The notes under the pieces are model-generated. The model had not been told where the DNA came from. It was given only the letters and a program-made list of their open reading frames with translations, and searched no databases. A DNA stretch of 64,000 nucleotides from Myxococcales bacterium (GTDB lineage: Bacteria > Myxococcota_A > Polyangia > Nannocystales > Nannocystaceae), in contig JACKDV010000002.1 of assembly GCA_020633315.1 (NCBI GenBank), forward strand, positions 1 through 64,000. The letters are read 5' to 3'. Of this stretch, positions 27,540-35,126 are shown in pieces (the stretch's first letter is position 1; every line of letters starts with the position of its first letter). A program made the translations under genes and the position numbers.

Positions 27540-27854
27540 GCAGGGCCAGGGAATCTGCCGGGACCGCTGATCCAGTCGACCCCGCTCGCCCTCGCCGACA
27601 TCGTCGCGGGCGGCCATTCCGTGGTCCTCGTGTCGCCCGCGGTGGTGGGCGCCTCGACCTTCTGCGTGGGCTTCCACGGCGAGGACCCGATGGACTCCTT
27701 CCGGGTCGACTTTACCGACGCGGCGGGAATGGGCGAGAGCTACCTCCTCGCTCCGGCCAACGGCTGCGAGCACTTCGACTACACCGAGGTGTCGAGCTTC
27801 TTCGGCGACGGCAACTACTGCATTCGGCCGGTGGTGTCGAGCAGCACGCCCTAG
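27540..27854 (+). pseudogene. C-terminal fragment of a secreted protein
   Basis: An open frame without a usable start reads PGNLPGPLIQSTPLALADIV, GGHSVVLVSPAVVGASTFCV and then FRVDFTDAAGMGESYLLAPA, ending after a region with C-x-EHF and NYCIRP at 27852. Composition is that of a folded, exported domain with paired cysteines. It joins the SnoaL fragment head-on at about 27536, so this looks like a rearrangement junction. An ATG at 27621 could start a 77-residue peptide, but without a signal peptide this seems unlikely. The 100 bases after it hold nothing recognisable. Confidence 0.5.
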
Positions 27855-27960
27855 CGGTCAGCGCCTGCGCACGAAGGGCTCGTCGTCGAGACCGCGGACG
27901 GCCGAGGACCCCGCTGGCGCTCGAGCGTCTCCCGGGGGCACCATTGCTGATGCGCTCCTC

Positions 27961-28629
27961 ATGACCACCTCTCATCGACCCGACCCCCCCGCGACTCCCG
28001 ACGAGCAGCTCGCGTTCGAGACCGCCCTCGGCCGACCGCTGGCGAGCTTCCCCGCGGGTCGCTATGTCCTCCATGTGTACGATCCGGACGGCGATGGCCT
28101 CGAGGGGTTGCCCGAGCCCGAGCTCGCCCCGGTGGACCTCCGTGCGCTCGCCGTCTCCGCTGGCTTCGAGGAGGAGGAGATCGAGGAGATGGACGAGGAC
28201 GAGCTCCGCGAGGCGATCGAGGACGAGCTCGGTGCCGCTCGCCTCGGGGCCGAGGGCGACGGCTTCCCCCGCGTGGCGGAGTCCGCATCACTGCTCGGGC
28301 TGCTGCGCATCATGGTGGAGCAGGACCTCATCGATCTCGATCTGCTGGGCGAGCTCGAGGACGTGCGCGACGAGACCCTCGATGGCATGACGGATCTCGA
28401 GCGCCTCCGTTACGCCCGCTTCCGTGCGATCGAGGACCTCGAGTGGCGTCGCATCGCGCTGGCGCTCCACGGAGAGATCGCGATGATGCGCCTCGTCTAC
28501 GACTACCCCGATCTCGTGTACTGCCAGGGGGTGCTGGACCGACGCCCGGGGTGGGAGTTCGTCTGTGGCTGGGACGCGATCCCACACCGGCAGGAGGAGG
28601 GCGCCGCGATCCTCTGCAAGCGGCCCTGA
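27961..28629 (+). CDS. Acidic hypothetical protein
   Basis: A 222-residue cytoplasmic protein, strongly acidic in the middle (FEEEEIEEMDEDELREAIED). It is mostly helical with no transmembrane segment or recognised motif. The C-terminal part has a Trp/Tyr-rich stretch (YDYPDLVYCQGVLDRRPGWE). Codon use looks like the neighbours and third positions are GC-rich, supporting a real gene. Nothing in its surroundings indicates a function. Confidence 0.65.
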   Translation: MTTSHRPDPPATPDEQLAFETALGRPLASFPAGRYVLHVYDPDGDGLEGLPEPELAPVDLRALAVSAGFEEEEIEEMDEDELREAIEDELGAARLGAEGDGFPRVAESASLLGLLRIMVEQDLIDLDLLGELEDVRDETLDGMTDLERLRYARFRAIEDLEWRRIALALHGEIAMMRLVYDYPDLVYCQGVLDRRPGWEFVCGWDAIPHRQEEGAAILCKRP

Positions 28630-28997
28630 GCCACCCGGGCTGGCCTCGTCGGCGCCGATCGTGGCGAGCTCCTCGGCGCGGACGCTCGGCCGCTCGACTT
28701 GGCAGTCGGCGACCTCGGGCGCTCGAGCGGAGGCGGCGGTGGAGATCCGTCGGTGCTAGAGTGCCTCATGAGTTGAGCCAGAGCTTCCTCATCGCGCTCG
28801 AGCGTCGGGCTCGGCCTGGGTGGACGGAGGTCTCGGGGCGTGGTCGCTCGCGTCCCAGCTCGTCGATGGCTGCGCGAATTCCGGGGTGCTACGTCGGAGC
28901 GTCGGAGCGTCGTTCCTCTCGCCTCGGCGTCCGTCGACGGTCGAGCACTCGAGGGTGCAATCATGGCCGCCCGAGGGCGCGGGCTTGCGGTGAAGGA
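28630..28997. other. Non-coding gap downstream of lanA and the acidic protein gene
   Basis: About 370 bases between two convergent genes with no convincing coding frame. A CTAGAGT (-10-like) at about 28757-28763 stands before an ATG that is stopped after two codons, possibly a dead gene start. A short direct repeat (GTCGGAGC twice, about 28894-28910) is also present. Confidence 0.5.
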
Positions 28998-29025
28998 GCG
29001 GCGCCCGGCCAGGGCCGAGCGCCGC
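28998..29025 (-). terminator. GC-rich hairpin downstream of lanA
   Basis: GCGGCGC (28998-29004) and GCGCCGC (29019-29025) form a perfect 7-bp stem with a 14-base loop, 24 bases beyond the lanA stop. There is no T-run. It may act with the adjoining hairpin at 29035-29062 as a transcript end. Confidence 0.35.
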
Positions 29026-29034
29026 GCGTCGTCA

Positions 29035-29062
29035 CCTGCGGCTGCGGGCTAGCAGCCGCAGG
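29035..29062 (-). terminator. Perfect 11-bp hairpin across the lanA stop codon
   Basis: CCTGCGGCTGC (29035-29045) and GCAGCCGCAGG (29052-29062) are exact reverse complements with a six-base loop that holds the lanA stop codon. The gene-side arm encodes the last Ser-Cys-Gly-Cys of the core peptide. It could end or stabilise the transcript, or lower the precursor's translation. It lacks a U-tract. Confidence 0.55.
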
Positions 29063-29345
29063 AGCTCCAGCCCTGGAAGGTGTAGTTGGTGCAGTTGATG
29101 GCCGTGGTGGCCACCCCGCAGCCGCAGGCCTTCCACCCGCCGAAGGAGTACTGGGTGCAGGTGGGGGCGGTGGTCTGCACGGCGCCGGCCATGGCACCCC
29201 CGATGGCCCCGGTGAGATCGTCGTCGCTCAGCTCGACCAGGCCGGCCGGATGCTCCGGCAGGCTGGCGAGCTGCTCGGCGGTGAGGGTTCGGCGATACGC
29301 GGGATCCTTCCACGCACGGACGACATCGACGTCGGACTTGGACAT
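29049..29345 (-). CDS. Class II lanthipeptide precursor with two-fold repeated core
   Basis: A 98-residue precursor (lanA-type). The leader (1-50) begins SKSDVDVVRAWKDPAYRRTL and contains the mersacidin/nitrile-hydratase-like phrases LPEHPAG and VELSDDDL, then a double-glycine site at G49-G50. The 48-residue core has 6 Cys (63, 74, 76, 85, 96, 98) and 11 Ser/Thr. It contains two 14-residue copies (63-76 and 85-98) of CT-x-Y-[ST]-F-x-GW-x-x-CGC, identical at nine positions. The LanM gene starts 227 bases away on the opposite strand. LanM would dehydrate Ser/Thr and join them to Cys as (methyl)lanthionine rings. Activity of the product is unknown; no immunity or export gene adjoins. Confidence 0.92.
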   Translation of the reverse strand: MSKSDVDVVRAWKDPAYRRTLTAEQLASLPEHPAGLVELSDDDLTGAIGGAMAGAVQTTAPTCTQYSFGGWKACGCGVATTAINCTNYTFQGWSSCGC

Positions 29346-29391
29346 GACTCCATCTGCTTCCTGCTCGCGGTAGCTCGAGCGTTGCCGGGAA

Positions 29392-29420
29392 ACCATGGAC
29401 CCCACGATCAGCACCGTCAA
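29392..29420 (-). promoter_or_regulatory. Candidate lanA promoter (TTGACG - 17 - CATGGT)
   Basis: On the minus strand TTGACG (29420-29415) and CATGGT (29397-29392) are separated by exactly 17 bases. This predicts a transcript start near 29385, about 40 bases before the lanA ATG, with AGGAAG and GGAG in the leader as possible ribosome-binding sites. Confidence 0.5.
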
Positions 29421-29549
29421 CGATCGATGATGGTGAGGGGAAGCGATGTCACACGACCGCGGGCGCGTCCGCGCCGGTCCACGCGGCCATGCGCGATCGT
29501 GGGCTCGAGCCGCGCGAGCCCGCGCGTACGCGAAGCGACGGCGATGCGC

Positions 29550-29555
29550 TAGAGT
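29550..29555 (+). promoter_or_regulatory. -10-like TAGAGT upstream of lanM
   Basis: TAGAGT ends 16 bases before the ATG at 29572. A -35 element is not obvious. Confidence 0.35.
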
Positions 29556-29571
29556 CGTCGGCTCCGGCTGG

Positions 29572-32500
29572 ATGATGGATGCACGATCGTTTCCCCCCGC
29601 GTCTTGGCTGATGGCGACGACCCTGCGCGAGCGCGTCGAGATCATGCGCTCGCGCCCGAGTCCGAGACCCGTCGATGCGGAGCGAGGCGCTCGCGAGCTG
29701 GAGAGCTGGCGCGCGCAGCTCGGTGCATCCCCGTCCTCCGAGCTGCTCGCGGCCAGGCTCGAGCTCGACGGGATCTCCGAGCCCCAGCTCGAGCAGATCC
29801 TGGGGACGGAGCTCACCCCCGGGGCCGACGAGGCCGGTCCGCCTCCCGCCTGGGTGAGCACGCTCGAGCGAGCCTATGCCGCGGGAGGGGGCGAGCCCTG
29901 GTCGATCGAGGTCGACGCCGATGCGGGAGAGCTACGGACCCTGCGCTTCCTCGAGCTGGTGGAGCCGCTGGTGAGGCAGGCCCGCGATGGGCTGCGCGCG
30001 AGGGTGGAGGCGGTGCTGGCCGAGCACCCGGGGGCTCCCTTCGACGGGCCGACCGCGGTCCGCTGCATGCTCGCGTCGCTGCCCTGGACGCTGCACGCGA
30101 TGCTGATGCGCGCGGTGGTCCTCGAGCTCAACGTGGCTCGCATGCGCGGCGAGCTGAACGGCGAGACCCCCGAGGAGCGCTTCGACGCCTTCGTGAGGCG
30201 GCTGTCCGAGCCCCGGCGCGCGCTGACCTTCCTGGCCGAGTACCCGGTGCTCGCCCGCTCGTTGGTCCGCACCCTCGACAAGTGGGAGCGGGCGAGCGCC
30301 GAGCTCCTGCTCCACCTGGCCCGCGACGCCGAGGCGCTGCGCGAGACCTTCGGCGACGTGCTGGGGCCACGCGCTCGGCTCACCCGAGTGGACGGCGGGG
30401 CGGGGGACGTGCACCGCGACGGGCGCTCGGTCCTCATCGTGCACTTCGGCGACGAGCGCCTGGTCTACAAGCCGCGCTCGCTGGCGGTGGACGTCCACTT
30501 CCAGGCGCTGCTGCGGTGGCTGGGGCAGCGGGCCAAGATCCCCTCGCTGCGCACCCTGACCGTGCTTGAGCGCGGCGACCATGGGTGGGTCGAGCTGGTG
30601 AAGGCGGGCCCGTGCCGCTCGCTGGACGAGGTCCGGCGCTTCTACCGGCGCCAGGGCGCGCTGCTGGCCCTGCTGCACGCGCTGGAGGCGGTCGACTTCC
30701 ACTACGAGAACCTGATCGCTGCGGGCGAGCACCCGGTGCTCGTCGACCTCGAGTCGCTGTTCCATGCGCGGCTGGGCGAGACGCCCGAGCTCGAGCCCGA
30801 GCATCGGCTGGTGGGCGAGGCCACGGCACGCTCGGTGATGCGGATCGGCATCCTCCCCCAGCGCGTGCCGGGGCGCGAGGGGCAGCCCGGTCCCGACCTC
30901 AGCGGCCTGGCGGGGGCGCCGGGGCAGCTCACGCCCACCGCGGTGCTGCAGTGGGACGGGCTGGGCACCGATCGCATGCACGCCCGTCGCGAGCACCTGC
31001 CGATGCCGGGCGGGGCCAACCTGCCCGCGCTGGAGGGCGAGGCCACCGACGTGCTGCGCTTCGAGGGCGATCTGGCCGAGGGCTTCGTCGCGGTCTACCG
31101 GGCGCTGGTCGAGCACCGCGGGGCGCTGCTGGCCGACGACGGCCCCATTGCCGCCTTCGCGGACGACGAGGTGCGCTGCGTGCTGCGGGCCACCCGGGTC
31201 TACGGGATGCTGCTCACCGAGGCCTTCCATCCCGACCACCTGCGCGATGGGCTCGAGCGCGAGCGCCTGCTCGACCGGATCTGGGTGGGCGTGGAGACCA
31301 TGCCCCACCTGCGCCGGGTGGTCGGGCACGAGCGGGCCGAGCTCGAGCACGGTGACGTGCCGCTGTTCACCACCCGGGTGGGCTCCCGCGACCTTTGGAG
31401 CGGCGGCGGCGAGCGGGTCGCCGAGATGCTCCCCACCACGGGCCTGCAGCAGGTGATCGAGCGGATCCGGTCGCTCGACGAGTCGGACCTCGCCCGGCAG
31501 CGCTGGTACCTGCGTGCCTCGCTGGCCACCCTCGAGATCAGCCGGGCCACGGTGGAGTGGTCGCGCTACCCGGAGGTGGAGGTCGAGCCCGAGCCCGAGC
31601 CGGCGCGCCTGCGAGAGCGGGCCCGCGAGGCCGCGCTCGCGGTGGGCGACCGCCTGATCGACCTGGCGCTGCGTGACGACGAGGCCATCACCTGGGTGGG
31701 CCTGTGCTACGACGACACCTACTGGTCGCTGGCGCCGCTGCTCGAGGACCTCTATGCGGGCTCGGCCGGGCTCGCCTGCTTCTTCGCCTTCCTGGGCGAG
31801 GTGGGCGGCCGAGCGCAGCACACCGAGGTCGCGCGCGAGGTGCTGCGGGGCCTTCGGCGGAGGCTTGGCCTGGTGGCCGATCAGCTGCGCTCGGTGGGTG
31901 CCTTCAACGGCTGGGGCGGCTCGATCTGGACCCTGACCCACTGCGGTCGACTGTGGGGAGAGGACGAGCTCATCGACGAGGCCGCCGCGATCGCGCGCCG
32001 CTGCGCGTCGCTGGTGGACGCGGACGAGGACCTCGACGTGATCGGCGGCTCGGCGGGCCTGATCCTCACCCTCGGCGGGCTGCACCGCGTGCGCCCCGAC
32101 GACGAGTGGATCGCGATCGCCAGCAGGGCCGGCGACCACCTGCTGTCGCGAGCGCGGGAGGTGAACGGGGGGCTCGGGTGGTTCTCGCGGATCGAGACCA
32201 TGCGCCCGATCACCGGGATGTCGCATGGGGCCGCGGGGATCGCCTGGGCGCTGGCGGAGCTGTTCGGGCTGACGGGGGAGGAGCGCTACCGAGACGCCGC
32301 GCTCGGTGCCATCCGCTACGAGCGCTCGCGCCTGGTGCCGATGCTCGGCAACTGGCTGGAGACCGACCAGAGCGACGAGAAGGCCCTGCGCCACAAGGGC
32401 AGCAGCGCGCTGTCGGTGGCCTGGTGCTACGGCGCGCCCGGGATCGCGCTGGCCCGGCTGCGCTGCGGGCAGCAGATCGACGACGCCGGCATTCGCGAGG

Positions 32501-32844
32501 ACCTCGCCGTCGCGCTGCGGACGACGGTGGAGCAGGGCTTCGGGCGCAACCACAGCCTGTGCCACGGCGACCTGGGCAACCTCGACGTGCTCGCGCAGGT
32601 CTCGAGGAGCACCGGCGACGTCGCGCTCGCGCGCACCTGCGACCGGATCCTCGCGATGACCCTCGCCAGCATCGACGCCGACGGCCTGCGCTGCGGCGTG
32701 CCCCTGGGGGTGGAGTCGCCCTCGCTGATGAACGGCCTCGCCGGCATCGGCTACGGGCTGCTGCGGGCGGCCCATCCCGAGCGGGTACCCTCGGTGCTGG
32801 GGCTCGACCCACCGCTCCCCGAGGGCCCGTCGTCGCCGGGCTGA
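29572..32844 (+). CDS. Class II lanthipeptide synthetase LanM
   Basis: A 1090-residue bifunctional enzyme (lanM). I chose the ATG at 29572 because PPASWLMATTLRERVEIM that follows matches the usual LanM beginning; the frame is open to 29446. The dehydratase half has the kinase-like site: K300 (LVYKPRS), H377 and N380 (DFHYENLIA), D392 and E394 (VLVDLES). It phosphorylates and eliminates Ser/Thr. The cyclase half holds the zinc ligands C952 (AWCYGAPG), C997 and H998 (SLCHGDLGN). All key residues are present and the length is normal, so the enzyme should be active. Its substrate is most likely the divergent precursor at 29049-29345. No LanT, LanP or LanFEG follows. Confidence 0.95.
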   Translation: MMDARSFPPASWLMATTLRERVEIMRSRPSPRPVDAERGARELESWRAQLGASPSSELLAARLELDGISEPQLEQILGTELTPGADEAGPPPAWVSTLERAYAAGGGEPWSIEVDADAGELRTLRFLELVEPLVRQARDGLRARVEAVLAEHPGAPFDGPTAVRCMLASLPWTLHAMLMRAVVLELNVARMRGELNGETPEERFDAFVRRLSEPRRALTFLAEYPVLARSLVRTLDKWERASAELLLHLARDAEALRETFGDVLGPRARLTRVDGGAGDVHRDGRSVLIVHFGDERLVYKPRSLAVDVHFQALLRWLGQRAKIPSLRTLTVLERGDHGWVELVKAGPCRSLDEVRRFYRRQGALLALLHALEAVDFHYENLIAAGEHPVLVDLESLFHARLGETPELEPEHRLVGEATARSVMRIGILPQRVPGREGQPGPDLSGLAGAPGQLTPTAVLQWDGLGTDRMHARREHLPMPGGANLPALEGEATDVLRFEGDLAEGFVAVYRALVEHRGALLADDGPIAAFADDEVRCVLRATRVYGMLLTEAFHPDHLRDGLERERLLDRIWVGVETMPHLRRVVGHERAELEHGDVPLFTTRVGSRDLWSGGGERVAEMLPTTGLQQVIERIRSLDESDLARQRWYLRASLATLEISRATVEWSRYPEVEVEPEPEPARLRERAREAALAVGDRLIDLALRDDEAITWVGLCYDDTYWSLAPLLEDLYAGSAGLACFFAFLGEVGGRAQHTEVAREVLRGLRRRLGLVADQLRSVGAFNGWGGSIWTLTHCGRLWGEDELIDEAAAIARRCASLVDADEDLDVIGGSAGLILTLGGLHRVRPDDEWIAIASRAGDHLLSRAREVNGGLGWFSRIETMRPITGMSHGAAGIAWALAELFGLTGEERYRDAALGAIRYERSRLVPMLGNWLETDQSDEKALRHKGSSALSVAWCYGAPGIALARLRCGQQIDDAGIREDLAVALRTTVEQGFGRNHSLCHGDLGNLDVLAQVSRSTGDVALARTCDRILAMTLASIDADGLRCGVPLGVESPSLMNGLAGIGYGLLRAAHPERVPSVLGLDPPLPEGPSSPG

Positions 32845-32896
32845 GGGCGGCGCGGCCGGGTCCACGGCGGCCGAGCGCCACGCGGCCGCGTTGGGG

Positions 32897-32902
32897 TACC
32901 GT
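32897..32902 (+). promoter_or_regulatory. -10-like TACCGT upstream of lipoprotein gene
   Basis: TACCGT ends seven bases before the GTG at 32910, with no ribosome-binding site between. Confidence 0.4.
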
Positions 32903-32909
32903 TGCTCGC

Positions 32910-33407
32910 GTGTCCGCCCGCTCGCTCCTGCTCCTGCTCCCGCTGACCTCGCCCGCCTGCACCCGCGGCTCGGAGCCCTCGTCGCCCCCGGAGCCGGTGA
33001 CCGAGGTGGCGGCTCCCGAGCTCGACGACGAGCCGAGCACCGAGCCCGCGGCAGCCGATGACCCCCTCACCGGCCTGCACAGCGAGCGCGCCGAGACGCC
33101 CCCGCGCCCCGAGGCCATCGAGGTGCTCGTGGACGCCGTCATCACCAAGGACGAGCCCGGGGCCAAGGTGATCGAGGTGGGGGCCGACGCTCGCTTCACC
33201 ATCTTCATGAAGATCGAGAAGGTCGAGCCGGAGACCCCGCTGCTGGTGCCCGATCGCTACGCGGTCATCATCCACAGCCCCTCGAAGACCTTCCGCGGCC
33301 CGGTGCCCAACAAGGGCTCCCGCGTCCGCTTCCACCTGAAGATCTTCCCCGAGGATCCCAACGATCCCCACGACGAGACCTTCTACTCCGATCTGTGGAT
33401 CGACTGA
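32910..33407 (+). CDS. Hypothetical lipoprotein
   Basis: A 165-residue protein from the GTG at 32910. The signal SARSLLLLLPLTSPAC gives a lipid site at C17. An acidic Glu/Pro/Ala spacer (20-60) follows. The C-terminal 100 residues form a beta-rich domain (EAIEVLVDAVITKDEPGAKV, RFTIFMKIEKVEPETPLLVP) of unknown family, perhaps immunoglobulin-like. It lies 65 bases after lanM on the same strand, but its own -10-like element and unrelated character make a role in lanthipeptide biology (for example immunity) only a possibility. Confidence 0.75.
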   Translation: MSARSLLLLLPLTSPACTRGSEPSSPPEPVTEVAAPELDDEPSTEPAAADDPLTGLHSERAETPPRPEAIEVLVDAVITKDEPGAKVIEVGADARFTIFMKIEKVEPETPLLVPDRYAVIIHSPSKTFRGPVPNKGSRVRFHLKIFPEDPNDPHDETFYSDLWID

Positions 33408-33444
33408 GCCGCCTCGGCCGTTTCGTCGGCTCCAGCCGGGGGGG

Positions 33445-34206
33445 TCAGCCTCGTCGATCTCGCAGCACCGGGAAGCGCTCGCGGGCGTCGGCGACCACGG
33501 AGGGGTCGATCTCGGCGAGCAGCAGCGTCTCCTGGCCCGCCGCCGAGGCGACGACCTCGCCCCAGGGATCGATGATCCGCGAGTCTCCGCTGTAGGCGAT
33601 CCCGCCGCCCTCGCCCACGCGGTTGACCCCCACCACGTAGGCCTGGTTCTCGATCGCTCGCGCCTGCAGTAGCGCCGTCCAGTGGTGCCGGCGTCGCTCC
33701 GGCCAGTTGGCCACGAACAGGTAGCAATCGGTGTCACGGGCCACGCCCCACATCTCGTCGGCGAAGCGCAGGTCGTAGCAGACGAAGAGGGTGAAGCGGA
33801 CGCCCTCCACGTCGACCGTGACGAGCTGGTCGCCCGCCCCGTAGTGCAGGTGCTCGTCGGCGAAGGTGAAGGGGTGGATCTTGCGGTAGCGGTGCAGCTG
33901 CCCCTGCGGCCCCGCGAGCACGAAGGTGTTGAAGGGCTTGTCGCTGCCCGCGGGCACCGCGGGCACGCTGCCGCCCAGCCATAGCCCGTGGGCGCGGGCC
34001 TGGTCCACGATGAAGGCGGTGCTCGGCCCGTCCTCGGGCTCGCTCACCGTGTCGGTGTGCATCGAGAACCCGCAGGCATACATCTCGGGCAGCAGCAGCA
34101 GCCGCGCGCCGGCGGCCTTGGCCGTGGCGATCCAGGGCTCGATGCGCTGGTAGTTGCGCTGCGGTGACTCCCAGGCGATGTCGAGCTGCAGGCCGGCGAT
34201 CTTCAT
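33445..34206 (-). CDS. Nitrilase-family hydrolase, omega-amidase (YafV/Nit2)-like
   Basis: A 253-residue carbon-nitrogen hydrolase with a full catalytic triad: E41 (LLLLPEMYACGF), K109 (YRKIHPF) and C143 (FVCYDLRF). The EM-x-x-CGFSM and YRKIHPF wording matches omega-amidases (YafV, Nit2), which hydrolyse 2-oxoglutaramate or 2-oxosuccinamate to the oxo-acid and ammonia. Such enzymes remove the product of glutamine transaminases, and a glutamine-transaminase-like aminotransferase lies at 39729-40913. Cytoplasmic. TAGGCT stands nine bases before the ATG. Confidence 0.9.
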   Translation of the reverse strand: MKIAGLQLDIAWESPQRNYQRIEPWIATAKAAGARLLLLPEMYACGFSMHTDTVSEPEDGPSTAFIVDQARAHGLWLGGSVPAVPAGSDKPFNTFVLAGPQGQLHRYRKIHPFTFADEHLHYGAGDQLVTVDVEGVRFTLFVCYDLRFADEMWGVARDTDCYLFVANWPERRRHHWTALLQARAIENQAYVVGVNRVGEGGGIAYSGDSRIIDPWGEVVASAAGQETLLLAEIDPSVVADARERFPVLRDRRG

Positions 34207-34215
34207 GCGGCTCGA

Positions 34216-34221
34216 AGCCTA
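34216..34221 (-). promoter_or_regulatory. -10-like TAGGCT upstream of nitrilase gene
   Basis: On the minus strand TAGGCT ends nine bases before the ATG at 34206, identical in sequence and spacing to the element before the TolB-like gene at 7215. Confidence 0.45.
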
Positions 34222-34340
34222 CCGCTTTGGGCGCGGGTGGGGAGCCCGAAAGCCAGACGAGCGGTCGGGGCTCGTGGACGCCGGCGGGCCGGCTCGTCGA
34301 GCTCGACGCGCCGGCCCGGACAGCCGCACGGCCCGCGTGC

Positions 34341-34934
34341 CTAGCCGCAGGAGTTGACCGGCTCGAAGCGGCCGTAGAAGTTCGCGCCCCAGTTGCTGTC
34401 CCACTCACCGCCGGCCTCGGCGGCCACGTAGATGTCCCAGGCGTTCTGGTGGCCGTATCCGTCGAAGGCCCAGAAGAACATGTGCTCCTCGGTGGAGGTG
34501 GGCCACTGGCAGACCCACTGGCCGCTGGAGTACTCGCCGTACACCACGCCGTCGCAGGGGGAGGGGTTGCCGGCCCAGCCGGGGCTGCACCACACGCAGC
34601 TGCGCGGGCCGCTGTCGAGGTACGCGTAGGCGTCGTCGTGGGTGCCGGCCGAGGCGGGGATGAAGGCATCGTTGCCGTTGAGCGAGATCCAGAAGTTGAT
34701 CTCGTCGTCGGCGTAGGAGTCCCGCAGGTAGCCGCGGTAGGCCACCGTGAGCGCAGCGTAGCCCGCGTAGGGGTTGTAGGTCTCCTTGATGAGCTCGAAG
34801 GGCCCCGTGCTCACCGTGTGCACCTGGGTGCAGATCGGGTAGTCGGGCGGGTAGTTGGATGCGGTGGCCTGCGAGGCGGGCAGGGCGACGCAGGCGAGCA
34901 AGCTCAGTCCGAGGATGGTCTTCGTCTTGGTCAT
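34341..34934 (-). CDS. Secreted hypothetical protein
   Basis: A 197-residue protein with a Sec signal (MTKTKTILGLSLLACVALPA, cut probably after ATA at about 25). The mature part is rich in Tyr, Trp, Ala and Gly, with six cysteines (YPICTQV, SCVWCSPGW, SPCDG, VCQW, NSCG), and looks like a compact disulfide-bonded domain. No lipobox, so it is probably secreted or periplasmic. No family recognised. Codon use and start context are normal. Confidence 0.78.
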   Translation of the reverse strand: MTKTKTILGLSLLACVALPASQATASNYPPDYPICTQVHTVSTGPFELIKETYNPYAGYAALTVAYRGYLRDSYADDEINFWISLNGNDAFIPASAGTHDDAYAYLDSGPRSCVWCSPGWAGNPSPCDGVVYGEYSSGQWVCQWPTSTEEHMFFWAFDGYGHQNAWDIYVAAEAGGEWDSNWGANFYGRFEPVNSCG

Positions 34935-35059
34935 GGTTTCCCCGAGTCATGCTCCGCGAGGCACGTCGCGTCAAGGCGAGCGCGAGCGACTCCGCGCGGC
35001 TCGCCTTGGGTTGGATCACACGGTGTGTTCATGCGGATCGAGACGAGTGCTCGAGACTA

Positions 35060-35081
35060 CTCGCGAGTCGCGGCTCGCGAG
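35060..35081 (-). terminator. Hairpin downstream of the phytanoyl-type dioxygenase gene
   Basis: Two copies of CTCGCGAG (35060-35067, 35074-35081), each self-complementary, can pair across a six-base loop. The site lies 46 bases beyond the dioxygenase stop. There is no U-tract. A short CGCCGAGT repeat adjoins it. Confidence 0.35.
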
Positions 35082-35126
35082 CTCGCCGAGTCGCCGAGTC
35101 GCCGAGGGACGGCGGCGTAGCGGCGA

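Noticed and set aside
28757..28800. A small gene starting at the ATG near 28769 after CTAGAGT
   Set aside because: The frame stops after two codons and no other start gives a plausible peptide. Noted only as a possible dead start.
29446..29571. LanM start at 29446
   Set aside because: The 42 extra residues are Arg/Ala-rich without similarity, and the region is needed for promoter elements of the divergent pair. LanM proteins begin about where the ATG at 29572 does.
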